64,000 bases of DNA, taken from positions 868,001 through 932,000 of the forward strand of contig RCTD01000020.1 of NCBI GenBank assembly GCA_014898415.1, written 5' to 3'. The notes under the pieces are model-generated. The model was not told the origin of the DNA. It did not search any database and was given only the letters and a program-made list of their open reading frames with translations. This DNA comes from Stromatinia cepivora (taxonomy: Eukaryota; Ascomycota; Leotiomycetes; Helotiales; Sclerotiniaceae). The translations under genes and the position numbers were made by a program. Below, piece after piece: positions 1 through 11,493 of this stretch (position 1 is the first letter of the stretch; each line of letters opens with the position of its first letter).

Positions 1-841
1 AGAGAGGAGGAAGCAGGCAACACAGAAGTTAGAACACAGAATTACCCACCACCCAGCAGCAAACTGGCGTGATTTAGATCTAGACCGAACCGATATTTAG
101 GAAATAGGTGAATTACTGTGTAATCCATAGAGTACCAGCATCAACAACTGTGGAATACACCAAAGATAAAAGAAAAGCAAAAGGAATATAAGTTTTTCTC
201 AGATGTCATTCATGTCACAAACATCCAAGTGCTTTGACTTGTCTGATATGCTTAAATATCTTGGCAAGTCTATTCGCTTGAAACACTCGACACTCGGCTT
301 ACCTTATCGCTTACCGTATCCTTTTTCTCTCTTTTTTTTCTTTCTAATCAAGGAGATGCTTTTGACGAAAATGGAATAGTTCTCACATCAATATAGTGGA
401 TATAATCTGAAATCCTCCCAAATTATTGGTTTAAATTAAGTAGGACATGGCTTTAAAGCCCACGCTAATTCAACGCACTCCTCTCCTCTCTCCCAAATAA
501 AACAAGAGTCAGCGTCATCATCTTTCGTCATCGTTTTTTTCTCCTGCACAATTATTTTCCCCCAAAGTCACGAACACCAAGGAGAGAAGTCGAGGAAAAA
601 AAAAAAAAAAGAAGCACAAACAGTCTCGAATAATCGAATCATTTTAACACCTTATCTTGAAAAAAAGCAGAGCCTTATTTAAAGATCTGAATAATCATTT
701 GAAGAGAATTTATCGAGGTTGTTGATGAAATTGATAACTATTTGAATAAAGGATTTTTAAGTTTTCGACGGATTTTGGTTAGGAGGGAAACAGTTTCCTT
801 TTTCAAGACGACCGGTCGCAATTTTCCATCGCTTTTCGCAG

Positions 842-849
842 TTACGTCA
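842..849 (+). promoter_or_regulatory. CRE-like octamer TTACGTCA upstream of atf1
   Basis: TTACGTCA differs by one base from the palindromic CRE/ATF site TGACGTCA bound by Atf1/CREB-type bZIP proteins. It lies about 850 bases before the atf1 start codon. Autoregulation is an inference; a single octamer can occur by chance. Confidence 0.3.
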
Positions 850-1163
850 CCGCTAATTATCAACCTTTCGAATCTTTGAAACTTTGAAGGTAGAAGAAAT
901 AGCATCAAATAAGTAAATCGAAAGGAGGAATGGTTAATAATTCCTTAGGTTCTTCTTCCCCGCGTCTTATATCTATCATTTAAATTGGTACCCCCTTTCG
1001 AAAGATCCTGACATCATTCAAATCTTGTTCCTCATTTGAATCTCAGCCGAATCCCAAATCCATCAAGGAAGATAGATAGCAGAAAGTCGCGGAAACATAG
1101 CAGAGCAATAGCGCAAAAGCAACACAATACAACACAACATACAACACACGAGGCACACGCGCG

Positions 1164-1211
1164 CACACACACACACACACACATACACACATACATACAC
1201 ACATACACACA
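1164..1211. repeat. CA-rich microsatellite in the atf1 leader
   Basis: Ten CA dinucleotides (1164-1183) are followed by CACA/TACA variants. An open frame across it is a by-product of the repeat. Confidence 0.85.
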
Positions 1212-1700
1212 TTTTACATCAAACCAACCATCTTAATTGAAGATCACTTCAAGGTTTCGGAATCCAATAGTAAGCAATAAAGGGAGTAAAGGCTGGGAAT
1301 TGGGAATATCTTCTCTTTTAACGGCTTGAGCTTCAAGGAATAAATCCAACAAAACGGAGAAAGAAATCCAACACCATCATCCGAACCAAGAAATAAAATC
1401 CTACACTACTGAAAAGTACACTACTGCGAACGCCAAATCCAACCTAATCATACACTTATACGGCCATACATCCATACACTATTCACACACTTATCTACTC
1501 TACCGGTATAAAATTTACACCACTTTCGTCATCCATCGTCATCATCGTGTAAAGGGCAATCAATACTGTACATTGTACACAACCTTTTTCGAGAAATTCC
1601 ATCATCTATCAAGCCAACTAAGCTACCCTGAACTCAATTCATTGCGTCGCCTTACACCTGCTACATCTCCTTGGTTGTCATTCCTTTTTCTTTTTTCACC

Positions 1701-3553
1701 ATGGTGTCCTTTTCAAAGATCGACACTCCTATAAATGACGATAATTTTAAACCCTCAGGCAAGTGTTTCATTTCATTAACTCCAATCTTTTATCTTTTGT
1801 ACCATTCCAGTTCATCCATTCAATTCAATTCACTCAATACATCTTCATACAATGATATGCTATACATATATAACTAAATCACTAACATATTTTCTTGAGC
1901 AGCCGATTCAATAATATCAGATACCACAGTGAAGCCTGTACTATTAGCGACAAGCCGACCACTTCCAAATCCACCCGTACCGTCGCGCAACGAAGTGAGC
2001 GATTATATTGCAAAGCGATGTAATAAACATGAAGAAGAAGAAAATCCTTTCGATTCTCAATTTGGAGGTGGTCCTGCGAAACCGAATCTAGCCAAAACTC
2101 CTGGTGGTACCCTACTACCTTCGATTCAAGCTTTACAATCTGGATCTTCACCTGGTTTTAGTAACATGGAAGGATTACGGTCGGGTCCATTGAGCCCCAG
2201 TATGCTCGCTGGTCCAAAAGAACCTGCCGATGATTACTTCTCTGGAGATCATAATATGATTGAGGGTCCGAGGGGTTTCACTCCAATGGAATCTGCTTTG
2301 AGGCATGAAAGGATCTTACCATCACCAGGGAATGTTCTAAGTCCTGGTGGTCCATATTCATTGAATTCAAGTTCACTCATTGGAGGAATAGCAAGTCCAG
2401 GAATTGGAATGTATAGCGGTGGCATTGTCGCAACACCTGGAACGGCCGATTTCCAGCGGACTGCTTCTGAAATTCGTCAACGTCAAGTTGCCGCTAGTCT
2501 TAACGAGCAAAAGAGAGATATGAATATTACTTCTCAACCTCAACAGATTAACGAAGATAATCGCAATGACATCGCTGACTATCCTGGGGGTGATTACAAT
2601 GCAGCCCAAAGTCTCCACATGTTGGCTAATCAAGCTTCGGCATCATCTCGGGATTCTTCACCACATTACAACATTGCCTTGGGTCAACCACGACAAGCAC
2701 AGGCCTCGACACAAAAAATGTTGTTAAATCGAAATCAGCAAACTTTGAACCAACAAATGCAGATGAACCCTATTCAAGTCAATGGTCAAATGGCTGGTCG
2801 ATCAAACCACCCATCTGTAATGAATGGTCATTCTATGGATTCGAGAGATAGGAACAATTCCGTGAACTCAAACTCATCGAGTCCTGTAAGCAATGGCAAT
2901 AGCATTAGTTATGATAATGAGATGAATGGAAATGGTACTCAGGCAATGGGTAAGAAGAGGGCATCCACAAAGCGAAAAGCAAGTGCCAACAAAACTCCAC
3001 CAAAGAGTAACAAAAGGACCAAAGGGGGTAATAGCGCTTCAAAGAGGGATGATGATATGAAGCAAGAAGAATTCACAAATGATGACCTAGATAACATGGA
3101 TGATCAAGGTGATTTTGAAGAGAATGAAGAAATTAACAACAACGGCAAACCCAAGAAACCTGAAACAGAGGATGAGAAACGGAAGAGTTTCCTTGAACGA
3201 AACAGGTCAGATTTTTCTTCATCGCACATGTTTTTTCATGCTAATAGATTTCCAGAGTTGCTGCTCTTAAATGTAGACAGCGTAAGAAGCAATGGCTCAA
3301 CAACCTACAACAAAAAGTTGATAGCTACACCAACGAAAATGAGGCTCTACAGCAAAGAATCCAACAAATGGGTCACGAAATTCTTCAACTTAGAACAATG
3401 CTTTTGGCTCATAAGGATACTCCTATTGGTATTCAACAAGGTATCGCGGCATTTGTTCCACAAATTTACGAAGAAATGCCACAGATGCATCAAGCTCAAA
3501 ATCCATATGGTATGGCTGGAATGCAACCATCTCAAAATCCTGGCATGCAGTAA
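1701..3553 (+). CDS. atf1: Atf1/AtfA-type bZIP transcription factor (three exons)
   Basis: Exons 1701-1758, 1903-3205 and 3256-3553 join in frame to a 552-residue protein. The bZIP domain spans about residues 440-515: the basic region reads NRVAALKCRQRKKQW (N453, C460, R461, the DNA-contact signature of ATF/CREB-type fungal bZIPs), followed by a leucine-zipper helix ending near LLAHKD. Upstream, residues about 63-90 carry the acidic ENPFDSQFGG block and a TPGG-LLPS block typical of the fungal Aft1 N-terminal regions. The middle is Ser/Asn/Gln/Pro-rich, and a basic KKR...KRKA...KRTK cluster before the bZIP is a likely nuclear signal. In other fungi Atf1 is a nuclear effector of the Hog1/Sty1-type stress MAP kinase in osmotic and oxidative stress and development. 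The start was chosen because exon 1 joins in phase and a good ATG context precedes it. The gene is intact despite the decayed DNA next to it. Only the exact N terminus is in doubt. Confidence 0.93.
1759..1902 (+). other. atf1 intron 1, apparent GC-AG intron (144 bp)
   Basis: The donor is CAG|GCAAGT, a full match to the consensus of rare GC-AG introns. A CTAAC branch motif lies at 1882-1886 and the acceptor is GAGCAG|CC at 1902. The length is a multiple of three, but in-frame stops (for example TAA at 1875-1877) force removal. The nearby GT donors (1763, 1799) give the wrong phase. Splicing restores a continuous Atf1 N terminus. Confidence 0.75.
3206..3255 (+). other. atf1 intron 2 (50 bp) inside the bZIP basic region
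   Basis: The donor is ACAG|GTCAGA, a CTAAT branch-like motif sits at 3241-3245, and the acceptor is TTTCCAG|AG. Removal rebuilds the arginine codon after N453 and the unbroken basic region. Without splicing the frame ends at 3605 with an unrelated tail. Confidence 0.93.
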
Positions 3554-3840
3554 ATCTATGATTCATGGTTTCAAACAGAAGTGTCACGCTAGGGCAGCTT
3601 CATGAATTCGAATTCTTTGGAGTTACGAATATATTCCTCAACACACAAATAGTTTGTATCATAGATTACTTTTTCTCGATTGTATTTCGTACATCATCTG
3701 GAGCTGGAATCGAAAATAAATCCTTCTAGCTTACAGGTATGACCTTCTTCCCGTTGACACATTTTTTTCTTACACTTAATATTTGACAGAGTCTAAGACC
3801 CGGATTCTATTCAATTCACGAATAAAATGTACACGCATGC
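3554..3840 (+). terminator. atf1 3' UTR and polyadenylation region
   Basis: AATAAA lies at 3715-3720 and a second AATAAA-like signal near 3821. Between them, 3737-3789 has intron-like borders (GTATGA ... CTTAAT ... GACAG), so a 3'-UTR intron or alternative end is possible. The true cleavage site cannot be read from the sequence. Confidence 0.5.
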
Positions 3841-5053
3841 ATGGTTGGGGTATGAAACCATGCTTTTGGCGCTGGGGAGGATCGGCGGGTTATCTTATTG
3901 TTTATCACGACTGATTGACAAAACGTACATGCATACATGTACTCGAACTGAAAGGAGGTTTTGGTTCTGAGTCATGGTTGGGTTGGCGCATGGGTAGGGC
4001 ATGGTGGTGGGGTATTTGGTTTATTCATTCATTTCATTCATTTTCCTTTTTAAATTCTTGGGAATTTTTGGTCCCCTGGAAACGAAATGGACTGGACTGG
4101 AGTTGAAGGGGAAAATTCACTTCGGGCGAATGGAGTTTTTCTTCCAGAAACATAAATTGAATGAATGTAATGCTGTCAGTTGTTATTGTTTTTATTAATC
4201 TTTTTGATTTTTTGAAGAGCGTGTGTGGTTCTTTTTCCATGGTGGTTTTCAGACTCGTTCTTCACTTGCATGGCTCGCTCACTGATTACTCGCGACTCTC
4301 GCTCTTTCTATCTCGATATCTTGGGTAAGGAAGAGGGAGGTTGGCGTGGTTTTGTCGGTGGTACTATGGAGTTGAGTGGAAGTGAATGGAAATGAGAATG
4401 ATTGGGAAAGGGGGAAGTGGGGGGAGGAAGAAGGTTGTGTACAACTATGATATCATGGTAGTAAAATTCACTTTAATAATTTTAATTTGGAAGAAAACTT
4501 TGTGTGTGTGAGTGAGTATAAGTGAGTGCTGTGTATTTGGTGTGGGAGTGGGAGTGATTGTGTAAATATAAGTAAGGGAGAGTGAGTGAGTGGATTTGAG
4601 TGGAAGTAAGAATGAGTGTAAAGAAGAGTGAGTGAGTATAAGAAGGAATGGGAGTGATTGAGTGAGTATGTATATGTGTATGACTATGAATGTATATATA
4701 TATATAAGTATATAAGTGGAAGTGAGAGTAAGTAAATGAATATATATTATATATTATATATTTATAAATATAAAAATTGAAATATGATAATTATGATAAT
4801 ATAATAATACGAGTAGTATACTTATAGCAAAGCAAGTCTTTATTATGTAATTATCTATAATTATATGTATATAAGAAGTAAATAACTCTAGATAATTATA
4901 AGTAGTATTTATATATAAAAAAATTTATGTTTATATTTAGGCTTTGTAATAGTAGATTGGTGTTTAATAAGAAATTAATATTTAATAAGATATTTATTAT
5001 ATAATGTTGTTTCGGTAGTTATTGTTATAAGGTATTTGTACGGTGTTTGTGTG
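3841..5053. other. Gene-free border between atf1 and the AT-rich island
   Basis: Several short open frames (3915-4240, both strands) have no recognisable domain, no introns and low-complexity translations, so they are not called. From about 4500 to 4690 the plus strand is a purine-rich, GTGAGT/AAGTGAGT-like simple-sequence tract. From about 4690 the sequence becomes nearly pure A and T. No RNA gene was recognised. Confidence 0.6.
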
Positions 5054-5175
5054 TTGAGATTTGAGATTTGAGATTTGAGATTTGAGATTTGAGATTTGAG
5101 ATTTGAGATTTGAGATTTGAGATTTGAGATTTGAGATTTGAGATTTGAGATTTGAGATTTGAGATTTGAGATTTG
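5054..5175. repeat. (GAGATTT) tandem array, about 17 copies
   Basis: A 7-bp unit TTGAGAT is repeated almost perfectly for 122 bp. It is followed by about four copies of GGATGGTT (5202-5234). The array sits at the edge of the AT-rich transposon island. Confidence 0.95.
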
Positions 5176-7089
5176 TGGAATGGCGGAATAGTGGAAAATG
5201 GTTGGATGGTTGGATGGTTGGATGGTTGGATGGATTTGGATAGCCGGATAGATTTAAAGGATCAGAGTTAATTAAGTCAAATATTTCTACTTTCGAGCCA
5301 CTCCTGTTTCGGACGATACTTTTATACTAAAATCGATCATTTTAAATCAATTAATAATTTTTATCAATATTCAATATAATTAATTGAAATTTTGATTATG
5401 GATTTTTTATATGGATATATTGGAGGTCACGTATTTGAAGATGATAAATCTTATAATTTGGAAGTAGTAGCTCAAAGACTATAATGGAATAAGCAATTAT
5501 AAAGTTATAATAATAATATAAGGTTGTATAGGGGTATTATATTGTATACAATTAATAATACTGAATCATATTCTGATTCAGATTCTTAATCTTCAATATA
5601 ATATATAAAGCCGATATTCCTAATAATTCAATTGCTTTTTCTGAATCATTATTACAATTATAAGATCTTTATATAATGATTATAAATTTGAAAAGAAGAA
5701 TCGATAATTGAAAGTTATAATAACAATGAGCTTTATAATAATATAATCTTTTTCTGAGTTCTAAATAATATCTATATAGATATCCAAATTAATAATAGTA
5801 TTTAGGATTCCCTTTATTCCTTCAATCGAAAACCAAGGATTTTCATTCAAACAAACTCAAAGATCCTAAAGTTAAAGGAAGAAAACTTTGATCAGATAAT
5901 CTGATCATCTAAAGTCCTCCCATGATTCTTTTTCCCTTTCAGGAAATGATAATCTATATAATAATTAGGGATTCCTTTATTCAAGAAATCGATCTAATTG
6001 ATCAAGATTATACTTCTGTATTAATCACAATTCGCATCGAGATATATATACACCAAAATCTACAAATTTTACTATTAAACTTAACGATAATATTAAATCT
6101 AAAACTAATTTGTAGTAATTATTAATCATAAAACGATTCGAATTATATATTATATCATTTAAAAATGAAATATAATATTATATATATATAATCGATCAAA
6201 TCGAATCAGAAGTATAAGTATATTATTATATTCTTTATATATGAATACTTTGATTCATAATATTCGAATTGGTCGAACAACTTATAATAATCTATCAGAA
6301 CCCAATTAAAATCGATGATGTTTGTTTTTAATACAAAATATAGATTATATTTAATATAATTCGATATAATAACTTTCTAGAATAATAGAGAAAATTCAGA
6401 TTATTTGTTATTCAAACAAAAATTATCAATAATAAAATTTTATTTAGGGATTTTGAATAAAAGATTTCTGATTTTCTTTTACAAGCAATAATAATATCTA
6501 TCAAGGATTATAAGATTATAAAAAAATTTGCGAATATATTTATTAGAATAAATCAAAATGAAGTTTTATTATAAAAACGAAATTAATATTGTATTGAATA
6601 GAATATCCTTATAATTATTCGTAAATCAACGATTATTATAAATCCCTTACAATCCTTTTGGAATTCTAATAATTCCAATTTTGGAAACTCTATATTTCCG
6701 AAACTATTTCCACCCCGGAATATTCCTTTCAGATATACCGGCTCTATTATATCCAATAATTATTTGAATTTCAAATATTTATTATTCTTTCCTTCTCCTG
6801 AAATAGTATATATATCGATATTTTATATCGATAATCTTAATAAGATTGAGATAATATAAAAAGAAATAAAAGAATTCAAAGAATATCAGAATATTAAAGA
6901 AAACTTCAATTCAGAAACTATAATTAAAGTTATACAGAATACTCATTTAGAAAAAGAAAAATATTTAAAATTAAATATTTAGATTCTGTTTCTATTTTAA
7001 ACATTATATAGGATATAAGATTTCTTGATCTAATAAAACTTATAGAAAAAGAAATATTCATTTTTTTTTACAATCTTTCAAAGAATGAT

Positions 7090-8700
7090 TATATATCTCG
7101 ATTAAAAGTATTTATTGATTTTGAAGCAAATAGATTTATTTTCATTAATATTATCTTCTTTATTTGTTTATTTCCTATATTTAAATTAAGAATTATATTG
7201 TTTAAAGTTTTAATTGAAATTAAAAAGTATAATAATATATAAGGCTATATTATTATCTATTTTACATTCTTTAATTTAATGATTGATAATTATGAATAAT
7301 CTTTTATCTCTTTTTTTATCATTGAATTAAAGAATTATAGTATTATTTTAGGTAGACTTTGATTATTAGAGATTCGAATGACATTTGATTACTTCAATCG
7401 ATGTTTTGAATAATTTAAAGAAAAACTCTGTATCATCTTCTATTCAAACAATCTCCTTATTATTCAATCATTCCTTTATAAATAGAAAATCAATTGATTA
7501 ATTTAATAAGATATTGATTGATAGGATAATCAATTCGAAGAATATTAGAATCGAAGAAATTTATAATTGAATAAATCAATTGTAATTAGTAATATATAAC
7601 AAAAACCTTTAAATACAAATATAATACAGATTCTTGTTGAAAAGGAAGAAGTCCTGATCCCCTTTAAGTTCAATCCATCTCCTTCCCAATCAACCATACC
7701 ACCATTATAGATCTACGAATGTCTCCCACATATATCGATATTATGATCCCCCTGACATTATAATATCGGATCGCGGCCCCCAATTCATATCACAATTCTG
7801 GAAGGAATTCAGCCAAATCCTAAGAACCGATTTCAAACTATCAATTACTCATTATCCTCAAATCGATAATCAAATTGAAATTTATAATCAATACCTTCAA
7901 TAACGATTAAAACCGTTTATTAATTATTATCAAGATGATTAATCAGAATTCCTATTTATAATAGATTATACACAATTTACTCTTTTATACAACTCCTTAA
8001 AAGGGCTTATACCCTATAAAACCCTATACAGGCATACACCGAAATATACATAAGAATAAAAGGAAGACACTAATAAACCAACAAATAATATAAATATATA
8101 TAATACCTATATATATACAAAATATAATAAATTAATTTTTGTACAAATAAAAAAAGATCTATTATATACCCAAACCAAAATATCGAAATCTATAAACACT
8201 TATCGATATAAAATCGATTTCGATATCGAAGATTATATATAATTCAATATAAAGAATTACCTTACTTAAAGATTATCTAAAAAGCTGAATTTCCTAATTT
8301 AAGGAAGATTCAAGATTATTAATCGATTTGGAAACTTTTTCAAATTCGAACTCCTGATTACAATAAAAATTCATTTTGTTTTTCTTTCAGATTGATTACA
8401 TAAGGTATACAATGATCTTCTTTTTGATCAAATATTCAAATTATCTCTGTTTATTAAGATAACTAATAATTCGGAATAGGAAATAGAAAAGGTTTTAATA
8501 GTAAAGAAAGCATAAAAAACTTTATTATACAAAATCTTGTAGTTTAATAACAATACTGATTTCATTTGGTATCCTGTTTCCAATCTTAAAATATCATTGT
8601 ATCTTCTGTATGATTTCCATCTAGCTAATTCAATATTGCCTAATCCTTTTAATCGATTAATTGATTGAATAAAGCTTTATAAGAATAGAAAAGATAATTA
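7090..8700 (+). pseudogene. Gypsy-2 polyprotein remnant: protease, integrase, chromodomain-like tail
   Basis: At 7111 the frame reads FIDFEANRFIFIN, matching retropepsin VDSGANGFVF after G-to-A and C-to-T changes. From 7709 a nearly open frame contains ISDRGPQFISQFWKEF (7766-7813), the Ty3 integrase core around its second catalytic Asp, then THYPQIDNQIE and PYKTL. The only stop before the frame fades is TAA at 7901. At 8577 a WYP...SNLK...FHLANS...P block matches the chromodomain-like C terminus of fungal gypsy polyproteins. No reverse transcriptase or RNase H is found between protease and integrase, which are only about 350 bases apart. Read by eye in a RIP-damaged sequence. Confidence 0.65.
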
Positions 8701-8703
8701 TAA

Positions 8704-9013
8704 TGTCACGGAAAGCCTTGTGATCCCCTGTATCTTATGAAGGATCAAAGCGTATGCTTTCCAATCGGAATGAAGGATCTACTAGCCCTTACCAATCTAC
8801 CAATTGATAAGGTGATCCTGATATCCTAATAAACAAAGATCTAGCCTAATTAAGGTGCATATCGGCTAGATAACCATTCATTTGTTCTATATATACAGCT
8901 CTTGATTCATATAATCAAGGGCAAGTCATTTTAATTCTTTTACTCTACCAATCATGTGTACCACTTATTCCCCGATCCCTGAAAGTGCTCTGTAATCATA
9001 CTATCCCGTGATA
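8704..9013 (+). repeat. Solo LTR of Copia-2 inside Gypsy-2 (310 bp)
   Basis: It begins TGTCACGG and ends CCGTGATA, the same LTR as at 29893, 34016 and 52003. It is flanked by a perfect 5-bp duplication TATAA (8699-8703 and 9014-9018) with no internal region, the signature of LTR-LTR recombination. Confidence 0.93.
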
Positions 9014-9168
9014 TATAATTATATAAATAACGATTTATTTATAAAACCAAGGGAAAAAAAAGTGTTCTTTAATTCAATAGATTAGATATTATGATTTTAT
9101 AATAATATATATATATACAATTGTGAAAGGATCAAAAACTTATATAAATTCGAAGGAATTTGATTATA

Positions 9169-9334
9169 TGTTGGAAATGAGGCCATCATAGGATTAGAAT
9201 TGAGGTCACGTGACCACAATGGTGCACAGACCATATTTGGGGATAACCTCAATTCTACTCCTATTAGAATTATAGATCCTTAGTTTAACCTATATAGTCA
9301 ACAATATTATTACTTCCTGTATTTAAAGTTATTA
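9169..9334 (+). repeat. Copia-1a 5' LTR (166 bp)
   Basis: The 166-bp repeat matches 27016-27181 and the reverse complements of 15998-16163 and 21313-21478. It contains CACGTG and is followed by the primer-site-like motif. Confidence 0.95.
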
Positions 9335-9927
9335 GGTTATGAGATCTGATTATATAATAGTGATTAGAAAGTAAAACAAATCGAGAAAGGATTAGTATAG
9401 TTAATAGAGATGAAACAGAGTGAAAATCAGAGTTTTTATATAATATCATCGAAACAGAATTGAAATATAATAATATAGTTTATAACTCATAACATTACAG
9501 GCCAAAGCAGAAAGCAATCTGTACAATATCGATACAGAATTATAGTAGAAGTGAAGAATAAGTTCGTATAATTATAAGAAAATATATTATAATATGATTT
9601 TATGAATTTTCTTATTGTTTTATTTTTATATTTTTTTATTATTTTAAATCTATTTATTATATATTTTTTAAGATTGTCTTAAAAACTTGAAGATTATCTT
9701 CAATACTCATTAAACAATAAGAAACCTTTATAATATCGGAATCAAACAATCCTTTGAAATTTAATCAAAACAATTATAAATAATAGTTTAAATAAACGAA
9801 AATATAATTGAAAGAGAAAGAATGGTTTTATATAATTGATCAAATATTAAACAAATATATATAGATTACAGGATTCAATATAGTATCTGTTTATAAAATC
9901 AATGATTATATATATTATAATATCGAG

Positions 9928-10164
9928 TTGAAATCGGAATATTTAAAAGATGAAGTAAATATATTATCATATATTTGTATAATATTTAATAATAATAATG
10001 AAATCTTTATCAATGAATATTTAATAGTATATATATTCTGGAAATATTTTAAATCAAAATATATCAGAGTTAGTATAATTATAATCAATATATATATAAC
10101 AATGATCCAGAACTTCAAATTTCAATCCGATATCCATTCTAATATAATTATTATTGAAATCTAG
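9928..10164 (+). pseudogene. Copia-1a gag fragment
   Basis: The 78-residue frame starts KSEYLKDEV and is nearly identical to fragments at 20480-20716 (minus), 41108-41344 and 44586-44822. Conservation of the fragment among copies, with stops at both ends, marks it as the readable part of a damaged gag. The WxYFKSKYIR core is the best preserved part. Gypsy-1 cuts the reading region about 140 bases further on. Confidence 0.6.
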
Positions 10165-10304
10165 AATAAATTAAAAAAGTATAAAAGGAAATTAAAAATT
10201 ATAAATGAAAACTATTGATTAATATATTAAGATATTGTTTTGTTCTTGATTTTAATATATAATCTTTTAATCGATTATCAAAAAGTAATAAATATATTGG
10301 ATAT

Positions 10305-10651
10305 TGTTACGGGAGCTGCCTCTAGGGTCATGTGGAAATAGCTAAAGATCTCTCGAAATAATTTAGATTAAACTTCAAATAGGGATTCAATAAGATTGAT
10401 AACTGATTGCAATTCTTGTAACTATAATAATGAAATTAATAATTATTCTTGAACACGAAATTCTATATTATAAAGAAATCCGTTCTTTTATATAAACCTT
10501 CCTATTCTATAGAATCTATAATTCTGTTCTATTTGGATCCCTTAAATTCTAAACTCCAAAAGTTCTTGGTTCTTTAAATCCTAAGTTCCAAAGGCTTCAA
10601 TATTTTATTATATAATATTTATCATATAATTCAATATTATTTATTATAATA
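10305..10651 (-). repeat. Gypsy-1 3' LTR (347 bp)
   Basis: Same length as, and collinear with, 22488-22834. It is more heavily C-to-T/G-to-A converted toward its right end (GTAACA there, ATAATA here). Confidence 0.92.
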
Positions 10652-11213
10652 TTATCTTCTTTTTAGATTAATATTTATCCCAAATATCTTTATTAGTATT
10701 CTTCTTTTTATTATAATATATTAATAATTCTTTTAATATATTATTCCAAAATAATAAAATCTCTAAATATTAGTAATATATCCTTCTTTTTGAAACAATC
10801 CAGATTTATAATTCCGATAATATACTTTGTTCCAATTGTTCTTGTTATAATCGTTGTTGTATTGTTTTGAACAATTATTTTTAATATTATAATGAATATA
10901 TCCGCTATAAGACTTGCTATAATATTGTTCAAACTTCGATAAACGATTTTGAAAACCTTCATTTGAAAAAAGAATATCTTTAATTTGAAAAAGATATTAC
11001 TTTTGAAATTGCAATAATTGATTTTATTTATATTTATATTCTTGAATTATAATAACAAGAATTACATGAATATAATTGTGAAATACTTTATTGTAGTTTC
11101 AAAACTTTGAATAAACTTAATGCTTTTGAAGAAAAGAAAAGATTAGAAAATGAATATATTGAAAAAGAAAAGGATTTAATATTTACTTTTATTATTAATT
11201 TTAATAACAATTT

Positions 11214-11404
11214 TGTGAGAATCACAGCAAAGAATCGGTTAATATTCGAATAACAATAGGTTTGGATTTAGAATCAAGACTTTTTATTACTCTTTCTAAA
11301 TGGTATTGAAGAATTCCCTTCTATATAGGTGAAAACTCTTCAAACTAGTGTATAATTCGGCCCGCTTTTGGCTAGCCCTAGTTTCGTAGTTGAGGTTCGT
11401 AACA
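11214..11404. repeat. Left LTR of the small minisatellite element (191 bp)
   Basis: Differs from 13475-13665 at about 15 positions, all G/A or C/T transitions. The core ATTCGGCCCGCTTTTGGC is GC-rich for this island. A CTTTCG-TCCT-CGAAAG hairpin lies just inside the element (about 11421-11438). Confidence 0.92.
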
Positions 11405-11493
11405 GAGTCCTCCTTTCTGAGGCTTTCGTCCTCGAAAGTCTGTGAAATGAAATCATTTAAGTTGAAATATCTAATCAAAATCAATATCATTTA

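Larger units (their letters stand above)
1..1700 (+). promoter_or_regulatory. Upstream region and probable long 5' leader of atf1
   Basis: No convincing coding region is seen here. The stretch contains pyrimidine-rich tracts (about 320-350 and 475-500), a run of 15 A (596-610), a CA-rich microsatellite (about 1164-1211) and many short ATGs that would act as upstream ORFs if transcribed. CT-rich tracts and long leaders are common upstream of fungal regulatory genes. The transcription start cannot be placed from sequence alone. The bases just before the ATG at 1701 (TCACC) fit a fungal translation-start context. Confidence 0.55.
5418..9168 (+). mobile_element. Gypsy-2: decayed Ty3/gypsy element, 5' part
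   Basis: Plus-strand gypsy remnant starting near 5418 with a TATTGGAGGTCACG end that recurs at 29298. Recognisable in order are a protease-like segment (about 7110), an integrase segment (7709-8060) and a chromodomain-like tail (8520-8700). It is interrupted by a solo Copia-2 LTR (8704-9013) and by Copia-1a (9169-27181). The 3' part resumes at 27187 and reaches a polypurine tract at 27742-27752. The left end and its LTR are not securely defined. Confidence 0.65.

Noticed and set aside
1036..1236. Open frame over the CA repeat upstream of atf1
   Set aside because: No ATG start, low-complexity His/Thr translation generated by the microsatellite, and no domain.
1759..1800. GT donors for atf1 intron 1 at 1763 and 1799
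   Set aside because: Both give the wrong phase with the acceptor at 1902 and destroy the conserved downstream frame.
3915..4240. Overlapping short open frames on both strands after atf1
   Set aside because: Each is under 70 residues, in competing frames, with no recognisable motif or splice pattern.
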